60,000 nt of DNA from assembly GCA_950295325.1 (NCBI GenBank), contig OX485807.1:18263666-18323665 (forward strand), written 5' to 3'. Every line of letters starts with the position of its first letter. Positions within the stretch are counted from its first letter, which is position 1. This document shows positions 1 to 11,535 of the stretch, one piece after another. The position numbers and the translations under genes are program-made. The stretch comes from Polytrichum commune. Taxonomy: Eukaryota > Streptophyta > Polytrichopsida > Polytrichales > Polytrichaceae. The notes beneath the pieces were generated by a model that had not been told where the DNA came from, ran no database searches, and was given only the letters and a program-made list of their open reading frames with translations.

Positions 1-900
1 AGGGTAAGAATACTTTAGGGTTAAGCCAATGTTACCTAACGAATATCAACCATAGATCGCGGGTTTCACATCAATGGACACAAACATTTACCTAATCCTA
101 TATTAAGAGTAAGAGGCCAAGAGAGCCTCCTTTCGCGGGTTAAACCGCATATGGCCGTTTACCCTTAGTAATTTACAGGATTAGTGCAAGTTGTGCAAAC
201 TAAGTCTTGTGGAGAGGGTGTGTAATTTACCTTTTTTTCGACTGCACAAGGTTCAAATGGCTAAGGAACAAGTAGAATACTCTATGACAATATGTGTATT
301 CAATGATGCAAAATGTATTTTTATGTTGTACTTTGTGTGACATAGATAACAATTGGGTTTCCTCTGCTATTCACCTCATGTACGTTACTAACCCTCTCTT
401 TGGATTTGGTTGGTGGCATGGGCACAGGTGAGGCGGACCCTTCACAAACTTGACGGCATATTTAGGTTTTGCATATTATCTTTGATCGAAAATAGTATGT
501 GCATTATGATTATACTTATGCGTATGTATTCCAGTGGTATGAGGAACGCATGACATAATTTGATTTATGATAGAACTTTGAAGTATGTGGTCATCATGTC
601 TTTTACCTTTCTGAACTTGATATGAAAAAACACGGATGTGTAATGCAGTTTTTCTACAAAAGTGAAATGAAAGGTTATACTCTGAGTTGTATAGACTACT
701 TTCAGATTGTAACACCTTCTTAGATGCAAGCATAGTAGAGACAATGACTATAGTAAGAGGATAGCTTTGCAAATAGTTGGGTCATGGGGTCTGCTCCCAC
801 CCACCCTCCCGGGTTTTCAAAAAAGGTATATTGATATGTTGAAGAATGATTTGGCCTCTGAATAAGAGGATGTTATATGAACGGACTAAGCTTGACAGTA
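1..900. other. No gene recognised
   Basis: AT-rich sequence with short frames only; nothing supportable. Confidence 0.6.
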
Positions 901-924
901 AGCATAGAACGGCTCAAGAAAAGC

Positions 925-926
<2 letters not shown>

Positions 927-961
<35 letters not shown>
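927..961 (+). repeat. (CT)n microsatellite
   Basis: A pure CT run of about 17 units inside AT-rich DNA with no gene nearby. Confidence 0.95.
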
Positions 962-963
<2 letters not shown>

Positions 964-1584
964 GAGATGTGAGAGTGGTTGCTATAAATTTAACAATCTC
1001 CTTGATTTATGATGGAAAAGTCATTGGGCGAGGGGGGGACATGACTTCCTTTAAAGTCCTACGTACCTCATTGGCAAAGGTTAGCCATCATATATGTAGG
1101 ACTAAATGCTCCATAATAAAACTATATAATCAAAGCAATAAACTTATGCACTAAAGCATGATTTCCATGGAACTTTTTGAACATGCTTACCCCCTCACCC
1201 TCCATTGCTATGTTTTGGGATCATGAGCCACCAACAATAGGCAATGGCATTGAGTCGCACAAAGAGGCCAATATAGCATTGAAAATTGTAGAGTCTTTCT
1301 CAATTGTAACGAGGTGGCGGCCATTGCATCAACAAGTATGAATAGATGCACCTGTGACATGCACACAAACATGAACATCATGAGAAATTGCCCATTGATG
1401 AAATACAAACAGCCCTTAACCATTATGTCCAAAACACAAAGCAAAAGTATGAGTTTAAAAAATGATTACTACATGTCGATACATAAGCATTAAGAACAAC
1501 ATCTACTAGTTCTATCAATGTTTCAATTAGGAATTACAAAGACCATGGGTCTTTCTCAAATGCTCCTCCATGGGCAAGTTCCTT

Positions 1585-1770
1585 GCAGGAGTTGGCCCTA
1601 CAATGCATTGCGATTAAACAAGATATCAAGTTACTCCACCTCTATCGCATAGAGACCCCCTTATTTGTTTTTTTTTTTTATATATATGCAGGAGTTGGCC
1701 CTACAATGTATTGCGATTAAACAAGATATCAAGTTACTCCACCTCTATCGCATAGAGACCCCCTTATTTG

Positions 1771-1805
<35 letters not shown>

Positions 1806-1888
1806 GGAGTTGGCCCTACAATGCATTGCGATTAAACAAGATATCAAGTTACTCCACCTCTATCGCATAGAGACCCCCTTATTTGTTA
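1585..1888 (+). repeat. Three near-identical 85-bp units separated by TA microsatellites
   Basis: GCAGGAGTTGGCCCTACAAT...CCCCCTTATTTGTT begins at 1585, 1687 and 1803. The three copies differ by about one base; spacers are a T-run, then (TA)n (1771-1802), then ATATATCTATC. Near-identity indicates very recent duplication, perhaps by slippage through the microsatellite. Confidence 0.95.
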
Positions 1889-1959
1889 TTTGTTATATAT
1901 ATATCTATCTATATATCTATATATCTATAAATTTAAAGGGGAAAAAATGGACGGGGTTC

Positions 1960-3240
1960 CAAACGGAAGAACATCATGATTTGGGAACGTCACATCTACA
2001 ATGAATACAAGTCCCTTAGTACAAATTATGACATATGCTTCATGTTATTATTCAAAATTATACATAACAAAAAAAATATCATACTTGGCAATTTCATAGA
2101 ATGGATGTACTGTAAGTTTTGTGTTTGTTGGCAAATACAACAACAACTCATTCATAGTCCACCAATACATTGCTAGTGTAAATTAATCTGATGCAACATA
2201 TGTCCTCACAATATATCTAATTGTTTTGAATCGAGAAAGAAAGAAAAGTTGTGGAGCATCATTTGTAAGATAACCGTTTGCACACTCAGAATAAAGCCTT
2301 GATGTCATTTGAATTGCATGCATTCCATGATGGAATTACACAAGAAGGAGAAGACACATTTGAAATTGGCAGATCCTTCAGTAATTTTGCAATAATTAGA
2401 TCAAATCCACCAAATCAACAAACTTTAAATGAAACACTAGTGATGTGACCATGGTCGACATGGAATATGTATGCCACACAAATTAGATTTGAAAATCAAT
2501 CAAACATTTGTATGTATTGGCCACTCCAATAAAATTCAAATTTACTTCAATTCACCAAAGTCATATTTTACATGCCTGCAATTTGTTTTCACAAATTCAA
2601 ATGCAAACACCAACATTAGGTTGTCAGTTGCTTCATTCTCCAATATATTGGCAATGGATGCATTGTCCATAATATACTAAAATAATATAATTATTGGACC
2701 TAGCACTTTCTTTAACCAATACATGTTGAGGTTGAATAACAAATGAGAAAGGGGTTGGAACAATTGCAACCATGGATGGAAATGAAGTTAGTGCAATATC
2801 ATCAAGGTGTAAATCTTTCTTGCACTTATCATGTTGGATTCAAGGTGCAAGTAGTGGAGTATTTTTAGGTGGTCCAAATGAAGCAAGTGGTTTAGGTGTA
2901 GTATCCATTTTTCTTTTGCTTTTACCTAATTTTCCACTCGGTTGGGCCTCCACTTCTAGCCCATCCTCAATTTGTTGCAACAACTTTACTGACATTTGGA
3001 GAGTCTCCTCTTCATGGGGGTGGAAATTTGTTGGACAATCAATAAACTATGGGGCAAATTAATAACTCGTGAAACCTCAACATCAACTGCAAGGATGAGA
3101 AAATGTGAAATGTCATTTGATTTGGTAGCTCACGTGTTCAAGAATGAAGGCATGGCATTGAAATTGTTTTTTTGGGTATAAAGCTCCCACGTCAAGTACC
3201 TAAAACACAAGAAAAAATAATTTAGTTCAATATTACTATT
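1960..3240 (-). pseudogene. Decayed minus-strand gene or element with surviving splice sites
   Basis: After a very good acceptor (TTTTTTCTTGTGTTTTAG) at ~3204, an exon reads VLDVGALYPKKQFQCHAFIL and ends at donor CAC/GTGAGC. After an AG at ~3055 the next piece reads PHEEETLQMSVKLLQQIEDG, then GKSKRKMDTTPKPLASFGPP, one TGA, DDIALTSFPSMVAIVPTPFS. A later piece (2655-2550) reads MDNASIANILENEATDNLML. The Glu/Gln-rich part could be a coiled coil. The single TGA (2868-2866) would be TGG one step back. Not recognised; either a recently inactivated gene or an element exon. Confidence 0.4.
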
Positions 3241-3551
3241 AACTACATGATATCCTCTCCATTTGCAAAACAAAGTACTTGGGTTCAATGAATACCTCAG
3301 GGGTTCACTTCCTCTTATATTTTGCATACACGTGCGTTCGGGACCTATTTATTGGGGGGATTATTTACCTTGCATAAAATATTATAAGGTGATGGTATTT
3401 TACATGTTAAAAGCCTGAAAATATAATATGTGATGGTATTTTACATGTAAACATGTTTCATTATTTTAAAATCCCCTATTTTACATGTACATTTTTTACA
3501 AAATTTATCTACAATGAATATATTGGACCCTATTTTTTATCGCACGTTGTT

Positions 3552-4566
3552 TTACGATTTTCGCCAGTGACCCCCCCGAGATGAATACCTATATAAGACA
3601 CACTTCATAGCCACATCACTATACATTTTGCTATTAAGGGTGAGGTTTCGGTTGAAGTCTCCGACTAATAGAAGTGTTTCATGTTGGCGTTGTGTGTGTA
3701 TCATATGTTTTGACATAATGTCAAGGAGGGTAGGAATGATGGGAGTGTCATGAGGGTGGGAGGGCATATATAAGTGTATTATGTGGATGTAGGGTGTAGG
3801 GGGAAGGTGAAGGATAGTATTTGTAGGTATAGAATGTAGGCTTGTGGTAGTGTTAGTATTTTGTGGTGGGGAGGGGGAGGGGGAGTGTAGTCATTGTGGA
3901 TGACCATGGTTATTGCCCCTTTTGAATGTATGTGAGGGACATTTTCCTTTTGCCAATTGTTTGTTATGGATATGAAATTGTTGAAGATGAAATGATTAGT
4001 GAATAAATAGGTGGTGGACTTTTTGTATGAATTTTGATTTATTGGAAAAGGAGGAGGTGTGGTATGTTATGTTTGTCGTTCAATATTATGTCTAGGCTTG
4101 ATACACTATATGTAAAGATCCTACATCCATGTAATGAGATTTGTGTGTGAAAATGGGGGTGGGAAGGTGGGTGGGGGGTTGTATATGTTTGGGTAGGAGG
4201 TGTAGTATTGTGTGATTTGGGGTGGGTGTATTATTGAGGGAATCTTGGTGGTTGGTTGTACAATTCTAGGGCATGTGAGTACATATTAGGCGATAGAAAT
4301 GGGAAGTAGTCTACTAGTTGCGGTAGGGTGGGTGGGGATCTGTGTGGAAACAAGAATATATATTCATAAAGTTTGCGATGTGTTTCTTGGGGGCGGTGTA
4401 GTGTTTGATCATTGGTGTAGGTTAAGTTGTGGGTGTGGGAGGACATGGTATTGAAGAGGAGTGTTGGTAATATCATTGAGGTCAATAGGAGGTTTATAAC
4501 CTTCCCTTGGCTATCCATTTTAAGATGGAAGTTATACAACGGAAGGGTGGGTGCAATTATGCACAC
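3552..4566 (-). pseudogene. LINE endonuclease-domain relic
   Basis: On the minus strand, 3767-3552 reads IPTLLDIMSKHMI...HETLLLVGDFNRN; the LLVGDFN motif is characteristic of exonuclease-endonuclease-phosphatase domains of non-LTR retroelements. Upstream, 4566-4231 is open and Pro/His/Thr-rich and could be the preceding part. Stops and frame changes lie between. The plus strand is strongly G-rich here (GGTGGGGAGGGGG). Confidence 0.45.
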
Positions 4567-4619
4567 TAGGGCAAGGAGGAGGTGTGAGGGTGGAAACTTT
4601 GAGTATTTGGAGTAGAAGT

Positions 4620-7300
4620 TGGCTATGTATATGAATTGAAGGTGTAATGGAATTTTGAGTGAAGAACAAGAAAATGGTCATAAGATTTTCATAAGGTAGT
4701 TGTGGAAAGATAGGTCATTTTTTAAAATATGCAAAATATTGAGCCGGTGAAGGAGCTTGTGGTCAGCTTGGAATCAAGTTGGCATGGATCCAACATGGAT
4801 GGCACAAATGCTAGGAACGCATAAAATATCACAAGAGGCGAGTTTGGTTGCACCCGAACAAATTGAGCACATGATTGGTTTTGAGATATTCATTATCATA
4901 GAGGCTTCAAGCATGTAGCTGTATGATGCTCATTAGTGGATTTTTTGAGATGTTGCGGAATTGCAATATTGCAATCAACTATTGGCCACGTGCATAGTAG
5001 TTGTGACAACCACTGTATATTCATTGTACTTGGATTCATTCAGACATCTAGTGAGCCCTTAGCCAACGAGTTTGTTTAGTTATTAGACCTCCTTGAAGAA
5101 TTCATTACCCATTATGAGCAAGAAGAAATCATCAAGACATTTTTTTTAATATCATCATGCTGCAAGTTTAATGTACTATTAAATTCATCAATTTATAAAG
5201 AGACCGCCAACAACACACCCACCTACTTAACTAGGGTGACAGAGTCACAAAACTACAAGACTTGGTTTCTTTATGAGGTATGGGTTGTTAGTGGGTAACA
5301 CTATTATGCTTCATAATAGAAGAAGTGTGCCCGGTAAGAGCAAGCCCAATCAATCCTTGGAGTTGCATCTACATCTGGGAATGAAAAGTGGCCACCGTCT
5401 AGGTGACATATGTAAACCCAAGCAAAACTGCCACTCATTTTTCATTGTTTTCTTCACTAAGTTTTGGATTTTCTCTAAAATGATCGGTAATTTTTTGAAG
5501 TCATGAACCTTAACCGGTTATTTCTCAAACTCAACTGCTTCATTTAATACTAGAGAAAAGTAGTAGGTTGAAGATTTAAAAAACGTAATCTTACCATATA
5601 TAATCGTCCTTGCATATCTCTCACATGTGCATGGAGTTCAAGGCTTTTGGCATGACTTTTCAATACTTCATCAAGATAATGTCCAACAAATAGGCTATAC
5701 TATCTTGAATTGACACTCTTGCTACCACGTCTAAGAACTAAGTCATGATACTTCATGAGTGCTTAATTTCTCACTCCAAACACAATGAATTTACCTTCAT
5801 TGGACTATCACATTTACATCCATGTGATGGTAAAGTTACATGTAGAGTACAAGGCTAAGCTCTAAGCTTACCTAAGGTATGTTGGTGTAATCTGGTTGGT
5901 TTGTCACGTTCTCTACCTTCTACCAAATAGATTTACAAAATGAAACTTGTGCTGCATTACAAAATTTATGGTGAAGCATCAACAAGAATCGGATCTCTAT
6001 GATTTAGTTATGATTACCAGACGTGCATGTTTGTTGATTCTTTAATTAACTGAATACATAGTCCAATCTCTTTTGAACATGTATCTATAAGGTGTTTGTT
6101 CTTTGATCCTCACCAAACCACACACCAATTGAATAGAAGTGTCCAATTAAGAAAAGCACTCGAACAACACCTGGATACCTTAAGCTTAGAGACCGATTCT
6201 CGATATTTGGCAAAGAAACACGAAGCATCGTATCAATCCAGGTAAACAAAGGGTGGTGATAAGTCATCTGCATGTTGACAAGTGTCGACAAGCATGTTGC
6301 AGTCTAAGTTACTTAGCCCTTTATGCTTGCTCAAAGCTGCACCATTCCTCTCAAGAAGTTAAATAGATCCAAATGAATTAGTGATGATATTTATCTCGAT
6401 GTTTTGAGTCCAACTTCAGCACTCACATTTCTTGTCAAATCTGATGATTTATAACTCTATTTCAGTCTTCTAGGAATAACAACTCATCCAGCAACGCCAC
6501 TCACAGGCTTCCGACAGGACTCAAACGTGCATTGTGAAAGAAGAACATAAATTTACTTGCAAAAGCTTTGACCCAAAGTCGGTTGAAAACCTCACATCAA
6601 AACCTGACCAGGTTTTGGATCTCCATGGTTCGTCTGCCAATCTCAAAACCTGACAGTAACCAAAAGTTAAGTGAGTTTTTTGGGTCTAATTTGAATGTAC
6701 ATAGTTCGCCACAACATTATTTTAGGGTTTGGCGCTCACAGTAACTTTAGTCTCCCTAGAAGCAAGCGACTTCTCTTCATCCACCAACTCTGGGAGCTTG
6801 AAGCTTGGGACTGGGAACTGGAGTTTGGGACCGAGAATTATCTTTTGTAGATGACCTGGATGTTGTTAGTTTGAACTTGGGAGTTGGAGTTTGCAAGGAT
6901 TTGAGTGTCGACACAAGCTTCGGGTTGGGAAGCGGTGGAATTACAGGTGGGTTGCACTCTTGCTGCTTGCTTGCTTTCTTCTGTCGTCCTTTTGTCTTTG
7001 AAGAGAGCTAACCCCATTCAATTGCACTCCGAGTTGACATGTGATGGGTTAAGTTTTAGAAGTCATGTGATGGCGTTGAGTTAATGTGATGGGTTGAGTT
7101 TTAGAAGTTGTCAGGGATTTCGTGATAGATTGCTGGGGTAAAGTCTCAGTCTCTGAATGTGAGGAGGGACAAGGTTAGAAACTCAGATTCCTTGGGTGCT
7201 CTTGGGAGTTCTGTAGTGTTGAAATTGTTGAGTTTGTCGAGCTGAAGGGGACTTTGATTATCATAAGTTGAAAAACATCGATGCATTTCTCTTTGTTGAA
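4620..7300. other. No convincing gene
   Basis: A plus-strand stretch near 5040-5280 is weakly protein-like (LLDLLEEFITHYEQEEIIKT) but is broken by stops. 6730-7020 is GC-richer and may belong to the 5' region of the gene at 8 kb. Otherwise AT-rich spacer. Confidence 0.4.
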
Positions 7301-7304
7301 CGCT

Positions 7305-7985
7305 ATGTTATGTTGGGGTCAGGACAAAATTACTTTGCTATCACTTTGAGTTTCTATTCTTTTCTCCACATGCTCACTGACTCAGTACAGACATCACTGG
7401 AGTAGACAGACAGGGATGCAATTAATTAAAAGTACCTTCCTAATTCTCAGAGTGCTCAGTATACACCAGTTCCATAATTATCACCACATAAAGATTAATT
7501 CTCCAGTATTTAAAATTCTTGAAATTCCTATGTTATGTTGGGTTAGGATAAATTCACTTTGCAATCACTTAGAAGTTCTATTCTTTTCTCCACATGCTCA
7601 CTGACTTGGTGCTTCATCATTGGAGTAGTCAGGCAGGGAAGGAATTAAAAAGTTGCTTCGTAATTCTCTTCGAGTGCTCACAATACATCAGTTCCATAAT
7701 CGTCACAATGAAAAGATTGACTCTCCAGTATTTGAAATTATTGAAATGCTATGCTATGTTGGGTTAGGAATAAAACACTTTGCATTCACTTAGATGTTCT
7801 ACTCTTTTCTCCACATGCTCACTGACTCAGTGCTTCATCATTGGAGTAGAGACAGGGAAGCAATTACATCAATTAAAAGTTGCTTCCTAACCTATTCTCG
7901 TGGAGTGCTCAGAGTACATCAGATCCATAATCCTCACCACATAAAGATTAACTCTTCATTGTTTCAAATTGTCCCAGATATTTCT
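7305..7985 (+). repeat. 222-bp tandem repeat, three copies, upstream of the plastid-type gene
   Basis: TATG(T/C)TATGTTGGG starts at 7305, 7527 and 7749. Each copy contains TTTTCTCCACATGCTCACTGA, a CAGGGA...CAATTA block, and CCATAAT...CACA...AAAGATTAA(C/T)TCT. Copies are clearly diverged. The third ends within 75 bp of the first possible start codon of the 8057-9070 exon, so the repeats probably occupy its promoter or 5' UTR. Confidence 0.9.
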
Positions 7986-8056
7986 TTGTCCGGAGGATGA
8001 GGAGGACTCTTTGCCACGATTAACCTCATACCAAGCATGGCCCAAGCTCCAACACA

Positions 8057-9070
8057 TTGAATGGAATTGAATTGTACATCACAATCGTTGAAGCTCCAGT
8101 GACATTGTTGAGGATGAGAGAAACCCTAACTTGTCTCGGCCAAATTAATGCAGGCATGGCCAATTTGCATTCGAGATACGTGTTTCAAGATACCTGCACT
8201 ACATTGAACAACAACAGGACCACTACTGTCTCCCATTCCTCAACAATAATCATGAGCCAAACTTGGAGTAGCCGAAGTTTCAATGTTTTAAACCCTAAAC
8301 TTGCAATTTTAAAGCCTCTGTCCACAAGTCGAAAAACTCGACAGATTCATTCTTCTTCGTGTCGCCCGCGGCTGATTCGAGCAGGAGCATTGTGGCAAAC
8401 TCCGTCATCATCATCAGATGGTGAAAAAGAATCAGAGGACTCGAGCACAAGTGGACAAACTCTTGAGCAGGAAGTGGTGACAGAAGTGCATTTGTCAGGC
8501 GACAGCACCGAAGTGCAAGAGATTGGCGACTCTTTGTACTCGTTCAAGACATTGAAGAAGTTGGTTTTTAAGCTTGGGGATGGAGGTAAGCAATTTGTGA
8601 TGAATAGCGTGGGAGGTGTGGTTGGCATTTTTAAGTTGGGGGGAAAAAAAGGCAAAGAGGAAGAAGGGCAATCTGAAATGCTGGCATTTACAACTTCTGT
8701 TTGTAATACGAAAGATGGGATTTCTGCCCTACACCAGTGGACGGCGACGGAGCTCACAATGCAACATGGGCAGCTGGTGCGCATCGCCACCGATTTGAAC
8801 TACCTCGTGTTTGCATTTGCCTTTTTTGGGTGGGTCAGGGTTTTGGAGGCAGTGTTGAAAGCATTTGCAACAAATCCACCCAAACTCAGGAAGCTGACGC
8901 AGTGCTCGAATGCAATGGATCCACTTACGGTCGCGTGGTTGGCGTATAATCTGCGCAAGCCGATCTTGGGGATTTTGCAAGTCGATCCCACCGATTTTCA
9001 GAAGCTTGCCACGTTGAAGGGGAAATTGTGGGAGGAGCTACATGCTTTCTTTGAACGACAGTGGAAAGTG
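8057..9070 (+). CDS. First coding exon of a probable plastid-targeted membrane-associated protein
   Basis: An uninterrupted 338-codon exon ends at a strong donor, GTG/GTAAGT, at 9070/9071. Candidate starts are ATGs at 8057, 8114 and 8156; the last (GGCATGGCC) has the best context. The first ~110 residues are rich in Ser, Thr, Asn and Arg and poor in acids up to SCRPRLIRAGA, which fits a chloroplast transit peptide (inference). An acidic Ser-rich linker follows (SSSSDGEKESEDSS), then a conserved-looking region with a hydrophobic stretch, LNYLVFAFAFFGWVRVLEAV, at about residues 252-271, and a helical C-terminal part ending FFERQWKV. I do not recognise the family. The next exon was not found; the intron begins with 180-bp repeats. 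Read-through past the donor gives only twelve more codons before a stop. A 222-bp tandem repeat ends about 70 bp upstream of the first ATG. Confidence 0.72.
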
Positions 9071-9119
9071 GTAAGTTTCTCTCTTATTAATTTTTATGAA
9101 AATTTCTGATTTTGCCATC

Positions 9120-9475
9120 TGTTGTAGCAAACTGTAGTGACATTTGCTACATTTTCTGGCAATTTCTGGCAGTCTGTAGTGACATTTTGCTACGTCTCCC
9201 TATGGCAATGAACCCAAAGGAGTGCAACAGTTCTCCTTCCCACATACCTCATCCTTACTCTTAGCTGAATGAAATGTCTGTTTTGGCCATCAAATGTCAA
9301 ACGTAGCAAACTGTAGTGACATTTGACCATTTGTTTGCAATTGCTGGCAATTTGTAGTGACATTTGCTACATTTTGATGCCAATTTGCCCCTGGCCTCTT
9401 CACTTTGCATCTGTCACTGTGGGGGCTACCCCAAAGAGTACAAATGTCAAAGGTCACCACAACTGCCAGCATTTG
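9120..9475 (+). repeat. ~180-bp duplication with TGTAGTGACATTTGCTAC motifs in intron 1
   Basis: GCAAACTGTAGTGACATTTG occurs at ~9126 and ~9306; TGTAGTGACATTT(T)GCTAC recurs within each unit. The units make up the start of the intron after the 8057-9070 exon. TGTAGTGACA/TTTGCTAC could act as local inverted pairs with GTAGCAAA. Confidence 0.7.
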
Positions 9476-9574
9476 ATCATTTCTCTTATCCTTATGGATG
9501 ATTGCAAAATGTTTGTCACATGTGACAGACCAAAGGTAGGTTTTGCCACATTTTGACATAATCATATGATCAGT

Positions 9575-9775
9575 TAATGAGAAAGAGAATCTTCACTCTG
9601 ATAATGAATAATATACTCGTATGAGCTCCAAAAAATCATGAGGGAATTGGCTAGGGGCACTATTTGGATTTGCTAATCATCTTTCATGTTTCACATCCTA
9701 CAAGAAGTGGGTGCAGAGCTAAAAGCATCCGTTTAAGACCCACTTACCTTAGTCATTGTCCAAGCACCTGCTTTC
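9575..9775 (-). repeat. Inverted partial copy of the 31.3-31.5-kb repeat
   Basis: GAATCTTCACT...GAGCTC...TTTGGATTTGCTAAT...CATGTTTCACATCCTACAAG and GAAGTGGGTGCAGAG...CCACTTACCTTA match the reverse complement of 31316-31505 block by block. Only one arm of the MITE is kept, so this is a truncated or recombined copy. Confidence 0.6.
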
Positions 9776-11535
9776 TGTTGACTGCTCACATTTGTTTATT
9801 TTCTGAGGATCTCATAGAGATGGTTAAATGGTTTGCATTCTGATCGAAGTAATTGATTGTCAGATGGCAACAATCGCAATGGTGAGGTTTTTGGGTTTAA
9901 CAGCAACCCACATCCCAACCTCGCAATGGATCACTAGCAAAGTGAAGCTGGTGTGGGACATACTGATGGCCCTTCCAATATTCTAGACTTTCATCTACTG
10001 CTTTGCATGTAACCGTTAATATTGTACAGATTATACCGTGACACGAGCTACAAAAGTTTTTAAGGTATGTGGCCCTATTGTGGGCACTTTCAACTCCACT
10101 GACAATTTTGGTCATCGAATTGGATTGGAAAATGTTTTTTTGTTTACTATCATTCCCTCGATTTCTCACCTTGAGCGTTGTCGCTTTACTCTTGTTTGAA
10201 CTATTTTGAGCTTGAAGATTGGTGAAGCTCTCAATAGTTTGAGCTTTGGATGAAAGCTAGTCAACTCCAAGTACCGAACTTCCAAAAACTCGAAGTTCAA
10301 GCTCTCAACTTGAACACTAGTGTAAAGGGGGCCTTAGAGTGGTCTTGGTGATTTGCTGTGTAATCAAGTGTCATGTGATACCTCTCTAGTTGCCACTGAT
10401 GATGATGGGCTACACTAAGGGTGGGTTTACATTAAGGTCTAGGTCCAAGAAATTTGATTTTTATTGCATCGAACCTCATATGGTATTTATGTTTTGAACA
10501 TGTAGTCCAATCACATTGCAACATGTCTTTTTGGTCTCTGTAGTTTACTACAAGCCTTGCCAAATCCCACTCAAACATAGGTGTCTGACGTAGAAGAGTG
10601 GACATATAAGGCCCCACAAACCTTAAAAGCTGCAATGATGATCAGAATGAGCTCATGTTTTGTTGACATTGGTAGTATATCTATTGTCAGCTCAGATTAG
10701 GTAAGCTGGTGTAAATTCTCTTCCATACTCAAAATGTGTTGAAATCATTGGAAGTGAGTGGCTTTGAATTGCATGTCACCTCTAACTACACTATGGGCAT
10801 TAGGCCATGGCTCGTGAGTGACCATGGTACCCGGCTTTTTGGATGAGACCATAGAGAAGTCCATGGACTATATAGACTAAAGTCTTCTAGAGGTTACGAG
10901 TCTTTAGTGTAAACTCAAATGGGACCATGAAAAAGACCTCACAATATTTTTATTAGGAATGAGAATGTGTCATGGAGGAGAGAAGAAAATTTTCACAGAT
11001 TTGTTTGTGTATGTTAATTCAACAAGTTTGAGCATTCAAGCTCTATTTATAGGGCATGAATTTAAAAAATCACTTTGTTTAGTGCACATTAGAAAATTGT
11101 TGTATAGAAGAAAAATTACCATACAATTTTTATTTTATTTTATTGAAGAGCAATTACATAGAATGTAGCCTTCTATAGTAGCTTTGACAATCACATTTCG
11201 GAATATCCATGAATATTTTTATAGATTGTATTTTTAATAAATTGGCATGAGTTGTCCCCCGTGGCTTGTTGCATATTCCCCATTGCCTACCTTCAAGAGT
11301 TGTCCTAAGAATTTTCATGACAATTTTAGCCAACATCATTCATACTTGCCATGTGGGATTCCATGTAGATTGTTCATGCACTAAAAATCATATGGGTTGC
11401 AATCCAAAATTGCTGTCGTGTAAACCAAAATCAGGGGCATGTGGCACTCTCAACCAATAAGAGCCTTGGCCTAATGGCATTTGTGTAAACATGCCTAAGA
11501 TTTGGTGACAGTTAAACCCTACTAGAATTATTAGA
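9776..11535. other. Intron or intergenic DNA
   Basis: It may be the long intron of the gene starting at 8 kb. No exon or known repeat seen. Confidence 0.4.

Noticed and set aside
8347-8790. 147-codon minus-strand frame
   Set aside because: It lies opposite the plus-strand plastid-type exon, which has the better codon use and splice donor.
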